This document shows, piece after piece, positions 1 through 7,805 of a DNA stretch of 10,000 bases. The translations under genes were made by a program, and so were the position numbers. The notes under the pieces are model-generated. The model made no database searches and had not been told where the DNA came from. It was given only the letters and a program-made list of their open reading frames with translations. Numbering within the stretch: position 1 is the first letter of the stretch; each line of letters opens with the position of its first letter. Origin of the DNA: Asticcacaulis sp. (lineage in GTDB: Bacteria; Pseudomonadota; Alphaproteobacteria; Caulobacterales; Caulobacteraceae); assembly GCF_020217185.1 (NCBI RefSeq), contig NZ_JAIWNX010000079.1, positions 1 through 10,000 of the forward strand, read 5' to 3'.

Positions 1-1
1 G

Positions 2-634
<633 letters not shown>

Positions 635-696
635 TTCGGTTGACGCCCCTCCCAAGGCCCACCACAGTGCCGGGCAAAAATAGAGGGATGAGACGG

Positions 697-2145
697 ATGA
701 GACTGCGCGGATGGGCTGCGGCCCTGTGTCTGATGGTGTGGGCAAGCCCGCTGGCGCAGGCCGCAGAGCCGGTCACCACAGCCGCCCCGGCCGACAAGCC
801 GCGCGTCTTCGTCCTGACCGATATCGAGAACGAACCGGATGACGCGGAGTCTCTGGTGCGGTTCCTGACCTATGCCAATCAGTGGGATATCGAGGGGCTG
901 GTCGCGACCACCTCCATCCATATGCGCCACCACACGGCCCCGGAGCGCATCCGCCAGATTGTGCGCGCCTATGGGCAGGTGCAGCCCAACCTCAACCGCC
1001 ACGAACCGGGCTATCCGTCCGCCGAACACCTCCTGTCTGTGGTCAGCGAAGGTCCGCAAGCCTATGGCATGACAGCCGTAGGCGACGGCCTGACCTCGTC
1101 GGGGGCTGAGTACCTTATCCGGGCGGTGGATCGCCGCGATGAGCGTCCGCTGTGGGTGCTGGTCTGGGGTGGCCCCAACACGCTGGCTCAGGCCCTGCAT
1201 AAGGTGCGCGCCACGCGGAGCAAGGCCGAACTGAAGCGGTTTGTGGCCAAGCTGCGCGTCTATACCATTTCCGATCAGGACGATTCCGGCCCGTGGCTGC
1301 GTCAGACCTTTCCGGACCTTTTCTATATCGCCAGCCCCGGTATGCACGACGGCGGCGCCTATCACCACGCCACCTGGTCGGGCATCAGTGGAGACCGTTT
1401 CCACGGGCGTTTTGTCGGTGCGGATTTCAGTCTGGTCGATGTGCCGTGGCTGCAAACCCACATTATGAGCAAGGGGCCTCTGGGGGCCGAATACCCGAAA
1501 CCCATCTATCTGATGGAAGGCGATACCCCCAGCTTCCTGTACCTGATCAATAACGGTCTGGGCGCGCCCGAACACCCCGACTGGGGCAGTTGGGGTGGGC
1601 GTTATGAGTTCTACACCCCACCGCCCGCGCGCTGGCACCTGATCCCGGAAACGCGGTCTTTGTGGACCGATGCCGAGGACGAGGTGCTGGGGGTCGATGG
1701 CAACTGGCACACGAGCAATCACGCCACCATCTGGCGCTGGCGTCAGGCCTATCAGAACGACTTTGCCGCGCGCATGGACTGGACGATCAAGCCCTATGCC
1801 GAGGCCAATCACCCGCCGGTGCCCAAACTGTCGCATCCGGATCGTTTAACGGCGCGGCTGGGCGACACACTGGCGCTCAGCGCCGAAGGCTCCACAGACC
1901 CCGATAAGGACGCACTGAGCTTTGAGTGGTTTGTCTATGGTGAAGCCGGCGGCTTTACGACCTCAAACGGGCGCAATGGCCGCATGGTGACCATCGCCAA
2001 TGCCGACCAGCCCAAAATCAACCTGACCCTCCCGAAAAACAGCGTCTTCCGCACCGGCACCCTGCACGTCATCGTGGCCGTCACGGACAAAGGCACCCCG
2101 GCCCTGACGCGCTACAAGCGGGTGATCATCGACGTGAAGCGGTAG
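697..2145 (+). CDS. Exported Sde182/DUF1593 nucleoside hydrolase-like protein
   Basis: The product is about 482 residues and probably periplasmic. From the ATG at 697 it begins with a textbook signal peptide: basic MRLRGW, a hydrophobic core, and an AQA-AEP cleavage site after about residue 22. AGAGGG at 682-687 sits 9 bases before this ATG, whereas the in-frame ATG at 688 would abut it, so 697 is preferred; an earlier in-frame ATG at 640 would bury the signal peptide. The mature N-terminal domain starts [20 protein letters not shown]. This acidic motif resembles the metal-binding motif of nucleoside hydrolases and is typical of the DUF1593 / cellulose-binding Sde182 family. [15 protein letters not shown] and the [12 protein letters not shown] stretch also fit. 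The last 100 residues ([20 protein letters not shown]) look like the family's Ig/PKD-like C-terminal domain. Substrate is unknown; carbohydrate or nucleoside-linked sugar scavenging is a guess. The neighbouring dapD looks unrelated. Confidence 0.87.
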   Translation: MRLRGWAAALCLMVWASPLAQAAEPVTTAAPADKPRVFVLTDIENEPDDAESLVRFLTYANQWDIEGLVATTSIHMRHHTAPERIRQIVRAYGQVQPNLNRHEPGYPSAEHLLSVVSEGPQAYGMTAVGDGLTSSGAEYLIRAVDRRDERPLWVLVWGGPNTLAQALHKVRATRSKAELKRFVAKLRVYTISDQDDSGPWLRQTFPDLFYIASPGMHDGGAYHHATWSGISGDRFHGRFVGADFSLVDVPWLQTHIMSKGPLGAEYPKPIYLMEGDTPSFLYLINNGLGAPEHPDWGSWGGRYEFYTPPPARWHLIPETRSLWTDAEDEVLGVDGNWHTSNHATIWRWRQAYQNDFAARMDWTIKPYAEANHPPVPKLSHPDRLTARLGDTLALSAEGSTDPDKDALSFEWFVYGEAGGFTTSNGRNGRMVTIANADQPKINLTLPKNSVFRTGTLHVIVAVTDKGTPALTRYKRVIIDVKR

Positions 2146-2161
2146 GGGCACATGACGGGCG

Positions 2162-3154
2162 CTACGCCTTGTCCGCCACTCCGTCCAGATAGCGCTTGGT
2201 CTGATCCAGCGCATTGTCAGCCAGTGCCGCGCGGCGGCGTTTGAGATCAACCGCACCGGCGTCATAATCCGCCATCAGGGCGCGCACGAAATCGCCCGAC
2301 TGCACGTCTTTCAGCACCGCGTCCATCGCGGCTTTTGAGGCTTCGCCGATAATGCGCGGGCCGGTCAGATAGGCTCCGTATTCGGCGGTGTTGGAAATCT
2401 TCTCAAAACCGCCGGACATGCCGCGCTCCCACAGCAAATCGACCACCAGCTTCAGCTCGTAGCAGGTTTCAAACCACGCCACTTCGCGCGGATAGCCCGC
2501 CGCCACCAGCGTCTCGAACGCCGTGGTGACCAGTTCGCGCGTACCGCCGCACAGGACCACCTGCTCACCGAACAGGTCGCTTTCGCATTCGGCCTTCATG
2601 GTGGTCTCCAGTATCCCCTTGCGCCCGCAACCGAGCGCCGCCGCAAACGACAGGCCGATGGCCTTGGCGTGACCCGTGGCGTCCTGCTGCACGGCAAACA
2701 GGCAGAAGACCCCCTCGCCCGCCTCATAGATGTCGCGGATGCGCGGCCCGATCCCCTTGGGCGAGACCAGCAGCACATCGACATCGGCCGGCGGCGTAAC
2801 CAGCCCGAAATTGACCGACAGCCCATGCGCAAAGATCAGCGCCTGACCGGCCCGCAGGTGCGGCCGCACCTGATCGCGGAACAGGGCCTGATGCGCCTCG
2901 TCCGAGGTCAGGACGACGATCACCTCGGCCCATGGCACACCCTCCTCGACCGTCACCACCGCAAACCCATCGGCGGCGGCCTTGTCGCGGGTGGCCGATC
3001 CGGGTTTCAGGGCCACGCGGATGTCCGATACGCCGGAATCGCGGGCATTCAGCGCCTGCGTGCGGCCTTGCGAACCATAGCCGATGACCAGCAGGCGCTT
3101 GCCGCGGATCACAGCCAGGTCGCAGTCGCGATCATAATAGACGGGCAGAGTCAT
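2162..3154 (-). CDS. ilvC: Ketol-acid reductoisomerase, class I, divergent
   Basis: KARI isomerises and reduces 2-acetolactate or acetohydroxybutyrate with NADPH and Mg2+, in valine, leucine and isoleucine synthesis. The 330-residue length fits class I. The Rossmann motif GYGSQG lies at residues 25-30, with a phosphate-binding loop KPGSAT nearby. Catalytic positions appear intact: H110 (FAHGL), K133 (SPKG), metal ligands D193 and E197 (SDLFGEQ), E229 and E233 (FETCYELK), and S254 (ISNTAEYG). Several usually conserved stretches differ: GYGSQGRTQALN rather than GYGSQGHAHALN, and SPKGIGPRIRDIYEAGEGVF rather than APKGPG plus HTVRxEY. The start ATG is preceded by GGAG at 3166-3169, 11 bases away. 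The gene stands alone, convergent with the Sde182-like gene (16-base gap) and divergent from thyA (53-base gap), away from any ilvBN visible here. It may be the organism's only KARI or a second copy. Confidence 0.88.
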   Translation of the reverse strand: MTLPVYYDRDCDLAVIRGKRLLVIGYGSQGRTQALNARDSGVSDIRVALKPGSATRDKAAADGFAVVTVEEGVPWAEVIVVLTSDEAHQALFRDQVRPHLRAGQALIFAHGLSVNFGLVTPPADVDVLLVSPKGIGPRIRDIYEAGEGVFCLFAVQQDATGHAKAIGLSFAAALGCGRKGILETTMKAECESDLFGEQVVLCGGTRELVTTAFETLVAAGYPREVAWFETCYELKLVVDLLWERGMSGGFEKISNTAEYGAYLTGPRIIGEASKAAMDAVLKDVQSGDFVRALMADYDAGAVDLKRRRAALADNALDQTKRYLDGVADKA

Positions 3155-3167
3155 GACGGGCTATACT
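3138..3167 (+). promoter_or_regulatory. Possible thyA promoter (TAGACG - 18 - TATACT)
   Basis: A -35-like TAGACG at 3138-3143 and a -10-like TATACT at 3162-3167 are separated by 18 bases and point toward thyA. Transcription would begin about 30 bases before the thyA ATG. The -35 would lie inside the start of the ilvC-like gene, which is plausible because only 53 bases separate the two divergent start codons. This is based on motif resemblance alone and is weak evidence. Confidence 0.25.
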
Positions 3168-3207
3168 CCGGAATGAGAATCGTCCCCTCCCTATAGAGCA
3201 GCGTCCC

Positions 3208-4014
3208 ATGTCCCGACACCCTGAATATCAGTATCTCGATCTGGTGCGCGACATCATGGCCAATGGCGTGACGCGCATGGACCGCACGGGCACGGGGACC
3301 AGGGGCGTGTTCGGCCGTCAGATACGCTTCGACCTGTCGCAGGGCTTTCCGCTGCTCACCACCAAGAAGGTGCACTTCAAATCGGTGGCGGTCGAGCTTC
3401 TGTGGTTTCTGCGCGGCGATACCAATATCAAATACCTCAAGGATCACGGCGTCAGCATCTGGGACGAATGGGCCGACGAAAACGGCGACCTCGGCCCCGT
3501 CTATGGCAAGCAGTGGCGCTCATGGGCGGCCCCGGACGGACGGGTGATCGATCAGATGCGCCAACTGATCGAAAACCTCAAAACCAATCCCCATTCGCGT
3601 CGTCACGTCATTTCGGCGTGGAACCCTTCCGAAGTCGAGGACATGGCCCTGCCGCCGTGTCATTGCCTGTTCCAGTTCTTCGTGGCGGACGGCAGGCTGT
3701 CGTGTCAGCTTTATCAGCGTTCGGCGGATGTGTTTCTGGGCGTGCCGTTCAACATCGCCTCCTACGCGCTCCTCACGCATATGGTGGCGCAGGCCGTGGG
3801 TCTTGAGGTGGGTGATTTCGTGCACAGCTTCGGCGACGTGCACCTCTATCTGAACCACTTTGAGCAGGCGCACACCCAGTTGTCGCGCGATCCGATGCCC
3901 TTCCCGACGCTGAAACTGGCCCCCAAGACCGACCTGTTCGGCTTCGACTATGCCGATATCGAACTGATCGGTTACCAATCGCACGGGGCGTTGAAGGCGC
4001 CGGTGGCGGTGTAA
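3208..4014 (+). CDS. thyA: Thymidylate synthase ThyA
   Basis: ThyA methylates dUMP to dTMP using 5,10-methylenetetrahydrofolate and releases dihydrofolate. The 268-residue length matches the family (E. coli 264). Visible hallmarks are the early [11 protein letters not shown] phosphate-binding region, [25 protein letters not shown], the paired arginines [12 protein letters not shown], the catalytic cysteine C151 in [10 protein letters not shown], the signature [20 protein letters not shown], and [12 protein letters not shown]. Only a weak AGAG (3195-3198) precedes the ATG, but the homologous start [17 protein letters not shown] supports it. The gene is followed by folA on the same strand after 155 bases filled mostly by a palindromic repeat. 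The two probably share a transcript, since FolA consumes the dihydrofolate ThyA generates. Confidence 0.98.
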   Translation: MSRHPEYQYLDLVRDIMANGVTRMDRTGTGTRGVFGRQIRFDLSQGFPLLTTKKVHFKSVAVELLWFLRGDTNIKYLKDHGVSIWDEWADENGDLGPVYGKQWRSWAAPDGRVIDQMRQLIENLKTNPHSRRHVISAWNPSEVEDMALPPCHCLFQFFVADGRLSCQLYQRSADVFLGVPFNIASYALLTHMVAQAVGLEVGDFVHSFGDVHLYLNHFEQAHTQLSRDPMPFPTLKLAPKTDLFGFDYADIELIGYQSHGALKAPVAV

Positions 4015-4015
4015 T

Positions 4016-4159
4016 CTCCTCCCCTGCGTAGCGGGGGAGGTGGCACGGCGCTTGCGTAGCAAGGTCCGCGACGGAAGGGGCATAACCCTCTCGTTTTTGC
4101 CCCCTCCGTCTCGACGCGCTTCGCTTGCTCGACACCTCCCCCGCTACGCAGGGGAGGAG
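4016..4159. repeat. 144-bp palindromic intergenic element with perfect 27-bp inverted arms
   Basis: The left arm (4016-4042, starting CTCCTCCCCTGCGTAGCGGG) is the exact reverse complement of the right arm (4133-4159). Inside these arms a second, imperfect pairing joins GACGGAAGGGGCA (4070-4082) to TGCCCCCTCCGTC (4098-4110, one mismatch). The left side also has its own small hairpin CTTGC-GTA-GCAAG (4051-4063). The whole folds as one long hairpin with its tip around 4083-4097. It fills nearly all of the thyA-folA spacer. High-copy palindromes beginning with CTCCCC-type arms flanking a GACGGAGGGGGC-type inner stem are familiar in alphaproteobacterial, especially Caulobacterales, intergenic regions. 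No transposase or target-site duplication is evident, so non-autonomous spread is an inference. Confidence 0.9.
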
Positions 4160-4160
4160 G
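4154..4160 (+). promoter_or_regulatory. folA Shine-Dalgarno sequence, embedded in the repeat's right arm
   Basis: GAGGAGG at 4154-4160 lies 9 bases upstream of the folA ATG at 4170 and is the only strong ribosome binding site there. Its first six bases are the terminal bases of the 27-bp right arm. If the thyA-folA transcript folds through the repeat, this site would be paired with the CTCCTC at 4016-4021 just after the thyA stop codon. Confidence 0.8.
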
Positions 4161-4169
4161 AAAAACAGA

Positions 4170-4688
4170 ATGCCCAAACCCAGACTCGCCCTTATCGTCG
4201 CCATGAGCGAAAACCGCGTCATCGGGCGCGACAACGCCTTGCCCTGGCATCTGAAATCCGACCTGAAGATGTTCAAGGCCATTACCCAGTTCAAACCCAT
4301 CATCATGGGCTCGAACACCTGGGACTCTCTGCCGCGCAAGCCCTTGCCGGGGCGGCTGAACCTCGTCTGTTCGCGTGATCTGAAGTTCGAGGCCGAGGGC
4401 GGCATCGTCTGCAATTCGCTGTTTGAAGCGCTCGATATCGCGCGTGAACACGCCGCTGACGACGGGGCCGATGAGGTGGTGGTGATCGGCGGGGCCAATA
4501 TCTACGAACAAACCCTGCCCAAGGCCGACCGTCTCTATGTGACCGAGGTGCACACGACGCTGGAAGGCGACGCGCACTTTCCGCAGATCGACCCGGCACA
4601 ATGGACCGAGGTGAAGTCGCAATTCTGCCCCAGGGCCGAGGGCGACGATTACGACTTCACGCTGAAGGTCTATGAGCGAAAACGCTGA
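4170..4688 (+). CDS. folA: Dihydrofolate reductase FolA
   Basis: FolA reduces dihydrofolate to tetrahydrofolate with NADPH and is the trimethoprim/methotrexate target. The 172-residue product has the expected order: LALIVAMSENRVIG, then NALPWHLKSDLKMFK with the catalytic acid at D31, then PIIMGSNTWDSLP and PLPGRLNLVCSRD for cofactor binding, VIGGANIY at 105-112, and a C-terminal beta-hairpin ending DDYDFTLKVYERKR. The ATG at 4170 is chosen because GAGGAGG lies 9 bases upstream and homology begins at once; an in-frame extension upstream runs only through repeat DNA and lacks an ATG. It follows thyA on the same strand and likely belongs to its transcript, although the intervening palindrome could uncouple expression. 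The gene ends 12 bases from the stop codon of the convergent OYE gene. Confidence 0.97.
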   Translation: MPKPRLALIVAMSENRVIGRDNALPWHLKSDLKMFKAITQFKPIIMGSNTWDSLPRKPLPGRLNLVCSRDLKFEAEGGIVCNSLFEALDIAREHAADDGADEVVVIGGANIYEQTLPKADRLYVTEVHTTLEGDAHFPQIDPAQWTEVKSQFCPRAEGDDYDFTLKVYERKR

Positions 4689-4700
4689 GGCCGGAGCAAC

Positions 4701-5792
4701 CTACACCAGCGAGGCCAATGCCGAGCGGTCGAACGCCTTGACGTCCTCAAGCTGACCGGCGCGCACCTTGTTGAGCCACTGCGGATCGGCCAGAAGCGCA
4801 CGACCGACGGCCACCAGATCAAACTCCCCGCGCTCCAGACGGCGCAGCAGTTCATCAATCCCCTGCGGATTGGCCTGCGCCCCGCCGAAGAAGTTGATGA
4901 AGTCTTCGGCCAGACCAACGCTGCCCACCGTGATCACCGGGGCCCCGGTCAGCTTCTTGACCCAGCCGGCGAAGTTGAGGTCCGAGCCTTCGAATTCCGG
5001 TTCCCAGAAGCGGCGTTGCGAGGCGTGGATGATATCCACCCCGGCATCGAGCAGCGGCCGCACCCAGTCTTCCAACTCCTGCGGCGTGTGGGTGACCTTG
5101 GCGTCATAGACCCCGCCCTTGAACTGCGAAATGCGGATAATCAGCGGGTAGTCGGCCCCGACCTCGGCGCGCACGGCCTTGATGATTTCGGCGGCAAATC
5201 TGGTGCGCGCACCGATCGTATCGCCGCCCCACTGATCGCCGCGCTTATTGGTGCGGTCCCAGAAAAATTCGTCGATCAGATAGCCGTGCGCCCCGTGCAG
5301 TTCCACCGCATCGAAGCCCAGCTTCTTGGCGTCACCGGCGGCGCGCGCAAAGGCGGCGATGGTGTCGGCGACATCGGCGTCGCTCATCGGTTCCCACTTT
5401 TGCGAGCCGTCAAGCGCGATACCCGACGGGCTCTGCTTCGGCTGAGGGTCATACTCACCGCGCGACGCCGCCGCCCCGGTGTGCCAGATTTGCGGTGCGA
5501 TCAGTCCGCCATTGGCGTGCACCGCTTCGACCACCTTGCCCCAGGCCGGCAGCGCCTCGCCGAAAAAGTTGGGGATACCGGCCTCGTTCTTGGAAGCCGG
5601 GCGCTCGATCACCGTGCCCTCGGTCAGAAGCAGCCCGACCCCGCCCTCGGCGCGCCGCTGATAGTAGGTGGCCACGTCAGCGGTCGGGATACCGCCCGGC
5701 GAAAACTCGCGCGTCATGGGGGCCATGACCACGCGGTTTTTCAGCTTCAGCGATTTCAGTTCATAGGGCGAAAACAGGGTGTCGAGCGACAT
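4701..5792 (-). CDS. Old Yellow Enzyme-family NADH:flavin oxidoreductase
   Basis: This is an FMN-dependent ene-reductase of the OYE family, a cytoplasmic TIM barrel that uses NAD(P)H to reduce activated C=C bonds, enones or nitro compounds. The 363-residue chain begins MSLDTLFSPYELKSLKLKNR, then APMTR at 24-28 (FMN binding), QIWHTG around Q101/H104, and the substrate-binding HxxH pair H166 and H169 followed by Y171 (LHGAHGYLIDEFFWDRTNKR). ITVGSVG and VAVGRALLADPQWLNKV near the end form the FMN phosphate site. The start at 5792 is supported by GGAG at 5800-5803, 7 bases upstream; the in-frame ATG 30 bases earlier adds a non-homologous tail. The FFWDRTNKR and IRISQFK stretches place it in a bacterial subgroup distinct from classical NemA or YqjM. 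Physiological substrate is unknown. No dedicated regulator gene is adjacent, but operator-like palindromes precede it. Confidence 0.92.
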   Translation of the reverse strand: MSLDTLFSPYELKSLKLKNRVVMAPMTREFSPGGIPTADVATYYQRRAEGGVGLLLTEGTVIERPASKNEAGIPNFFGEALPAWGKVVEAVHANGGLIAPQIWHTGAAASRGEYDPQPKQSPSGIALDGSQKWEPMSDADVADTIAAFARAAGDAKKLGFDAVELHGAHGYLIDEFFWDRTNKRGDQWGGDTIGARTRFAAEIIKAVRAEVGADYPLIIRISQFKGGVYDAKVTHTPQELEDWVRPLLDAGVDIIHASQRRFWEPEFEGSDLNFAGWVKKLTGAPVITVGSVGLAEDFINFFGGAQANPQGIDELLRRLERGEFDLVAVGRALLADPQWLNKVRAGQLEDVKAFDRSALASLV

Positions 5793-5812
5793 ATGGGGGC
5801 TCCGCTTAAAAA

Positions 5813-5850
5813 GTAACCGCACCGGATATGGTTACGTCTTTAACCGGTGC
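5813..5850. promoter_or_regulatory. Nested inverted repeats upstream of the OYE gene, operator-like
   Basis: Three overlapping dyads fall in the 149-base divergent spacer. They are GTAACC (5813-5818) with GGTTAC (5830-5835); GCACCGG (5819-5825) with CCGGTGC (5844-5850); and GGTTA (5830-5834) with TAACC (5841-5845). They lie 21-58 bases upstream of the OYE start, where a repressor or activator site would be expected. On the minus strand TTGCAC (5852-5847) could be a weak -35 overlapping one arm. The binding protein is unknown. Confidence 0.4.
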
Positions 5851-5941
5851 AAGCGCTGACCGTCCGAAAATAAACGTTTGCACACCGCAAAAGCTGGGTT
5901 AGCGTTACGTTAAATATGTCAACCTTATGGCGGGACAGGCC

Positions 5942-7147
5942 ATGACAGGAACCGACGCATCCGTCGCTCAGCCGGTGAGCGCTTCCGGCCAACGGCTGGC
6001 GACCATCGACATACTGCGCGGTCTGATCATCGTGATCATGGTGCTCGACCATGTGCGCGACTACACCCACATCAGCGGCTTCAAGATCAACCCGCTCGAT
6101 TTTCAGCAGACCCATACGGTCCTGTATCTGACGCGCTGGGTGACGCACCTGTGCGCCCCGACCTTCATCTTTCTGGCCGGCGTATCGGCTTGGCTTCAGA
6201 ATGTGCGCGGCAAGAGCGGCGCGGCCCTGTCGGGCTTTCTGCTGACGCGGGGCCTGTGGCTGATCGTCCTTGAAGTCACGGTGGTCGGCTTCGGCTGGTC
6301 CTTCGCCCTGCCCATGCCGCTGTTTCTGGCCATATTGTGGGCGATCGGCTGGTCGATGATCGCACTTTCGGCGCTGGTCTGGCTGCCGCGTCGCGCCGTG
6401 CTGGCCATCGGGATAGCGATTATCACGCTGCACAATCTGCTCGGCGGCATCAATGCCGATCAGTTGGGTCCGTTCAGCGGGCTGTGGCATTTCCTGTTTC
6501 AGGTCAACATCTTCAAATTCGCCGGTTTCGACATCCTGCTGTTCTATCCGGTGCTGCCGTGGATAGGCGTCATTGCCTTCGGCTATGGCATGGGGGAGGT
6601 CTTTCTTAAGCCCGACCGCAATCGCATTCTGACCCTGTGCGGACTTGGGCTGTGCATTGGCTTTGTCCTGCTGCGGCTCAGCAATCTGTATGGCGACCCG
6701 CGCCCATGGGCCGTGCAGACTTTGCCCGCGCACACCCTGATGGACTTTTTCAATGTGGCGAAATACCCGCCATCCCTGCTCTACACAGCCGCGACTCTGG
6801 GGATCGTCTTCCTGCTGACGCCGGGGCTGGATCGCCTGCCCGCAAGCGTCGCGTCGGTCCTGCGCACCTTTGGCTCGGTGCCTATGATGGCGTATCTGGG
6901 CCACCTCTACATCATGCACCTTGTGTCTATGGCCGCTCACCTGATCGCGGGTCAAAGCCTAGCGACGCAGTTCAACCCGCTGGCCATCGCCTTTTTCAAC
7001 CCGGCCGCCGCCCCCGATGACAGCTTTCTGCCCCTGTGGGTGACCTATCTGTGCTGGGTGATCACACTGTGCCTGCTCTACCCGCTGTGCCGCTACTGGT
7101 CGGCGCTGAAACAGCGTCGCAAGGACTGGTGGCTGTCCTACCTCTGA
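5942..7147 (+). CDS. Multi-pass membrane protein, DUF1624 / HGSNAT-type acyltransferase domain
   Basis: The 401-residue product is an inner-membrane protein with about eight to ten hydrophobic spans. Its N-terminal RLATIDILRGLIIVIMVLDH, with D23, R26-G27, D36 and H37, is the signature of the heparan-alpha-glucosaminide N-acetyltransferase catalytic (DUF1624) family. APTFIFLAGVSAWL and KYPPSLLY (274-281) are also typical of this group. The family is thought to pass acyl groups across the membrane to sugars, but bacterial members are mostly uncharacterised and no substrate can be read from the sequence. I prefer the ATG at 5942, which has GGGA at 5932-5935 six bases upstream; the in-frame ATG at 5927 has no ribosome binding site and would add five residues. 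The gene diverges from OYE and converges on the toxin gene with a 19-base gap, so it is likely transcribed alone. Confidence 0.85.
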   Translation: MTGTDASVAQPVSASGQRLATIDILRGLIIVIMVLDHVRDYTHISGFKINPLDFQQTHTVLYLTRWVTHLCAPTFIFLAGVSAWLQNVRGKSGAALSGFLLTRGLWLIVLEVTVVGFGWSFALPMPLFLAILWAIGWSMIALSALVWLPRRAVLAIGIAIITLHNLLGGINADQLGPFSGLWHFLFQVNIFKFAGFDILLFYPVLPWIGVIAFGYGMGEVFLKPDRNRILTLCGLGLCIGFVLLRLSNLYGDPRPWAVQTLPAHTLMDFFNVAKYPPSLLYTAATLGIVFLLTPGLDRLPASVASVLRTFGSVPMMAYLGHLYIMHLVSMAAHLIAGQSLATQFNPLAIAFFNPAAAPDDSFLPLWVTYLCWVITLCLLYPLCRYWSALKQRRKDWWLSYL

Positions 7148-7166
7148 GCTGCGGCGGACATGGTAT

Positions 7167-7445
7167 CTATTCCGGCCACAGCCGTGAGGTATGCAAGACG
7201 CGCCAGATGGTGAGGCTGTGACCTTCCACGCTGTAGATCAGCAGATAAGGCAGGCCGTTCAGCACCCATTCGCGTGTCTTCGGAGCACGCCCCGGTCTGC
7301 CGCTGTCCGGAAAATCCGCCAGATGTTCCGCCGCCGCCTCTATGGCCTCATCGACCCTCGCGGCCGCCGTTACATTGTCATCGGCAATAAACTGAAACGT
7401 TTGGATACGGTCATCGAGGGCCGATGCCGACCACTGAATGATCAT
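7167..7445 (-). CDS. ParE/RelE-superfamily toxin of a type II toxin-antitoxin pair
   Basis: The 92-residue protein has the compact ParE/RelE fold pattern: beta-strand MIIQWSASALDD, two helices (residues about 12-43) ending in a LADFPDSGRPGRAP turn, then strands TREWVLNGLPYLLIYSVEG and SLTIWRVLHTSRLWPE. The GRPGR-xxx-RE stretch and the C-terminal IxRVLHxxRxWP ending are common in the ParE branch, whose characterised members mostly poison gyrase; RelE members instead cut ribosome-bound mRNA. The sequence alone does not settle which target applies. The start codon overlaps the upstream antitoxin's stop as ATGA (7442-7445), implying translational coupling and antitoxin-first expression. It is the last gene of the minus-strand block. 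It appears full length and intact. Confidence 0.87.
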   Translation of the reverse strand: MIIQWSASALDDRIQTFQFIADDNVTAAARVDEAIEAAAEHLADFPDSGRPGRAPKTREWVLNGLPYLLIYSVEGHSLTIWRVLHTSRLWPE

Positions 7446-7750
7446 TGGCCCTTCGCATCGCGGCCCGCCAGAACCTGGGCCTTGATATCCGCCATGCGGG
7501 CGTGGGCGTCCGCATGGGAAACAGGCGGCCGGGGGTCGTGCATAGCCTCGCGGACCTTGTCGCGAAGCCAGACGTCATAGCTTTGCGGATCGACCGTCAG
7601 CCCGGCGGGTAAGGCCCCCTCATTGGCAATGCGCGTCAACAGAATACGCACGGCGTCAGAAACCGTCAGCCCCATCTGGCTGAGCACAGCCCCGGCCCGT
7701 TCCTTGATCGCGCCGTCAATGCGCGCCTGCACCACTTCACTTGCCGCCAT
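7442..7750 (-). CDS. RelB/DinJ-type antitoxin
   Basis: The 102-residue product begins MAASEVVQARIDGAIKERAG, a ribbon-helix-helix strand and first helix, followed by LTVSDAVRILLTRIANEGAL, the RelB/DinJ second helix. This DNA-binding half would dimerise and autorepress. The remaining residues (about 48-102, rich in D, R and A) would be the toxin-wrapping tail. The ATG at 7750 is preferred over an upstream in-frame TTG at 7768. It overlaps the toxin gene by four bases, the usual arrangement for such pairs. It begins 55 bases after the mrp stop codon on the same strand, so it could be partly read through from mrp as well as from its own promoter. The tail is somewhat longer than in DinJ/RelB (about 80-86 residues). 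Confidence 0.87.
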   Translation of the reverse strand: MAASEVVQARIDGAIKERAGAVLSQMGLTVSDAVRILLTRIANEGALPAGLTVDPQSYDVWLRDKVREAMHDPRPPVSHADAHARMADIKAQVLAGRDAKGQ

Positions 7751-7754
7751 TGCA

Positions 7755-7776
7755 CACCTGCCTCTCAAAGGCAGTG
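7755..7776. promoter_or_regulatory. Inverted repeat upstream of the antitoxin, likely autoregulatory operator
   Basis: CACCTGCC (7755-7762) and GGCAGTG (7770-7776) form a dyad with one bulged base and a 7-base spacer. It ends 5 bases upstream of the antitoxin start codon. Ribbon-helix-helix antitoxins normally bind palindromes in exactly this position to repress their own operon. The assignment is positional; no binding motif for this particular protein is known to me. Confidence 0.4.
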
Positions 7777-7805
7777 TACTTCACTTGAACGACAAACGCC
7801 AGCCA

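Noticed and set aside
640..666. TTGACGC at 640-646 as a promoter for the Sde182-like gene
   Set aside because: It matches a Caulobacter-type -35, but no acceptable -10 lies at the right distance, so it was not listed as a feature.
2146..2161. Terminator between the convergent Sde182-like and ilvC-like genes
   Set aside because: Only 16 bases separate the stop codons, with no stem and no T-run.
4016..4159. CRISPR-like repeat or insertion sequence remnant
   Set aside because: There are only two inverted arms, no direct repeat-spacer periodicity, no transposase fragment and no visible target-site duplication. A palindromic intergenic element explains it better.
3773..4622. Minus-strand open frames across thyA, the palindrome and folA
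   Set aside because: They are antisense shadows crossing the repeat; the plus-strand ThyA and FolA identifications are unambiguous.
5840..6955. 371-residue minus-strand open frame opposite the DUF1624 gene
   Set aside because: The composition is dominated by Gln, His, Asp and Arg, and it mirrors membrane-span codons of the real gene. No motif or ribosome binding site supports it.
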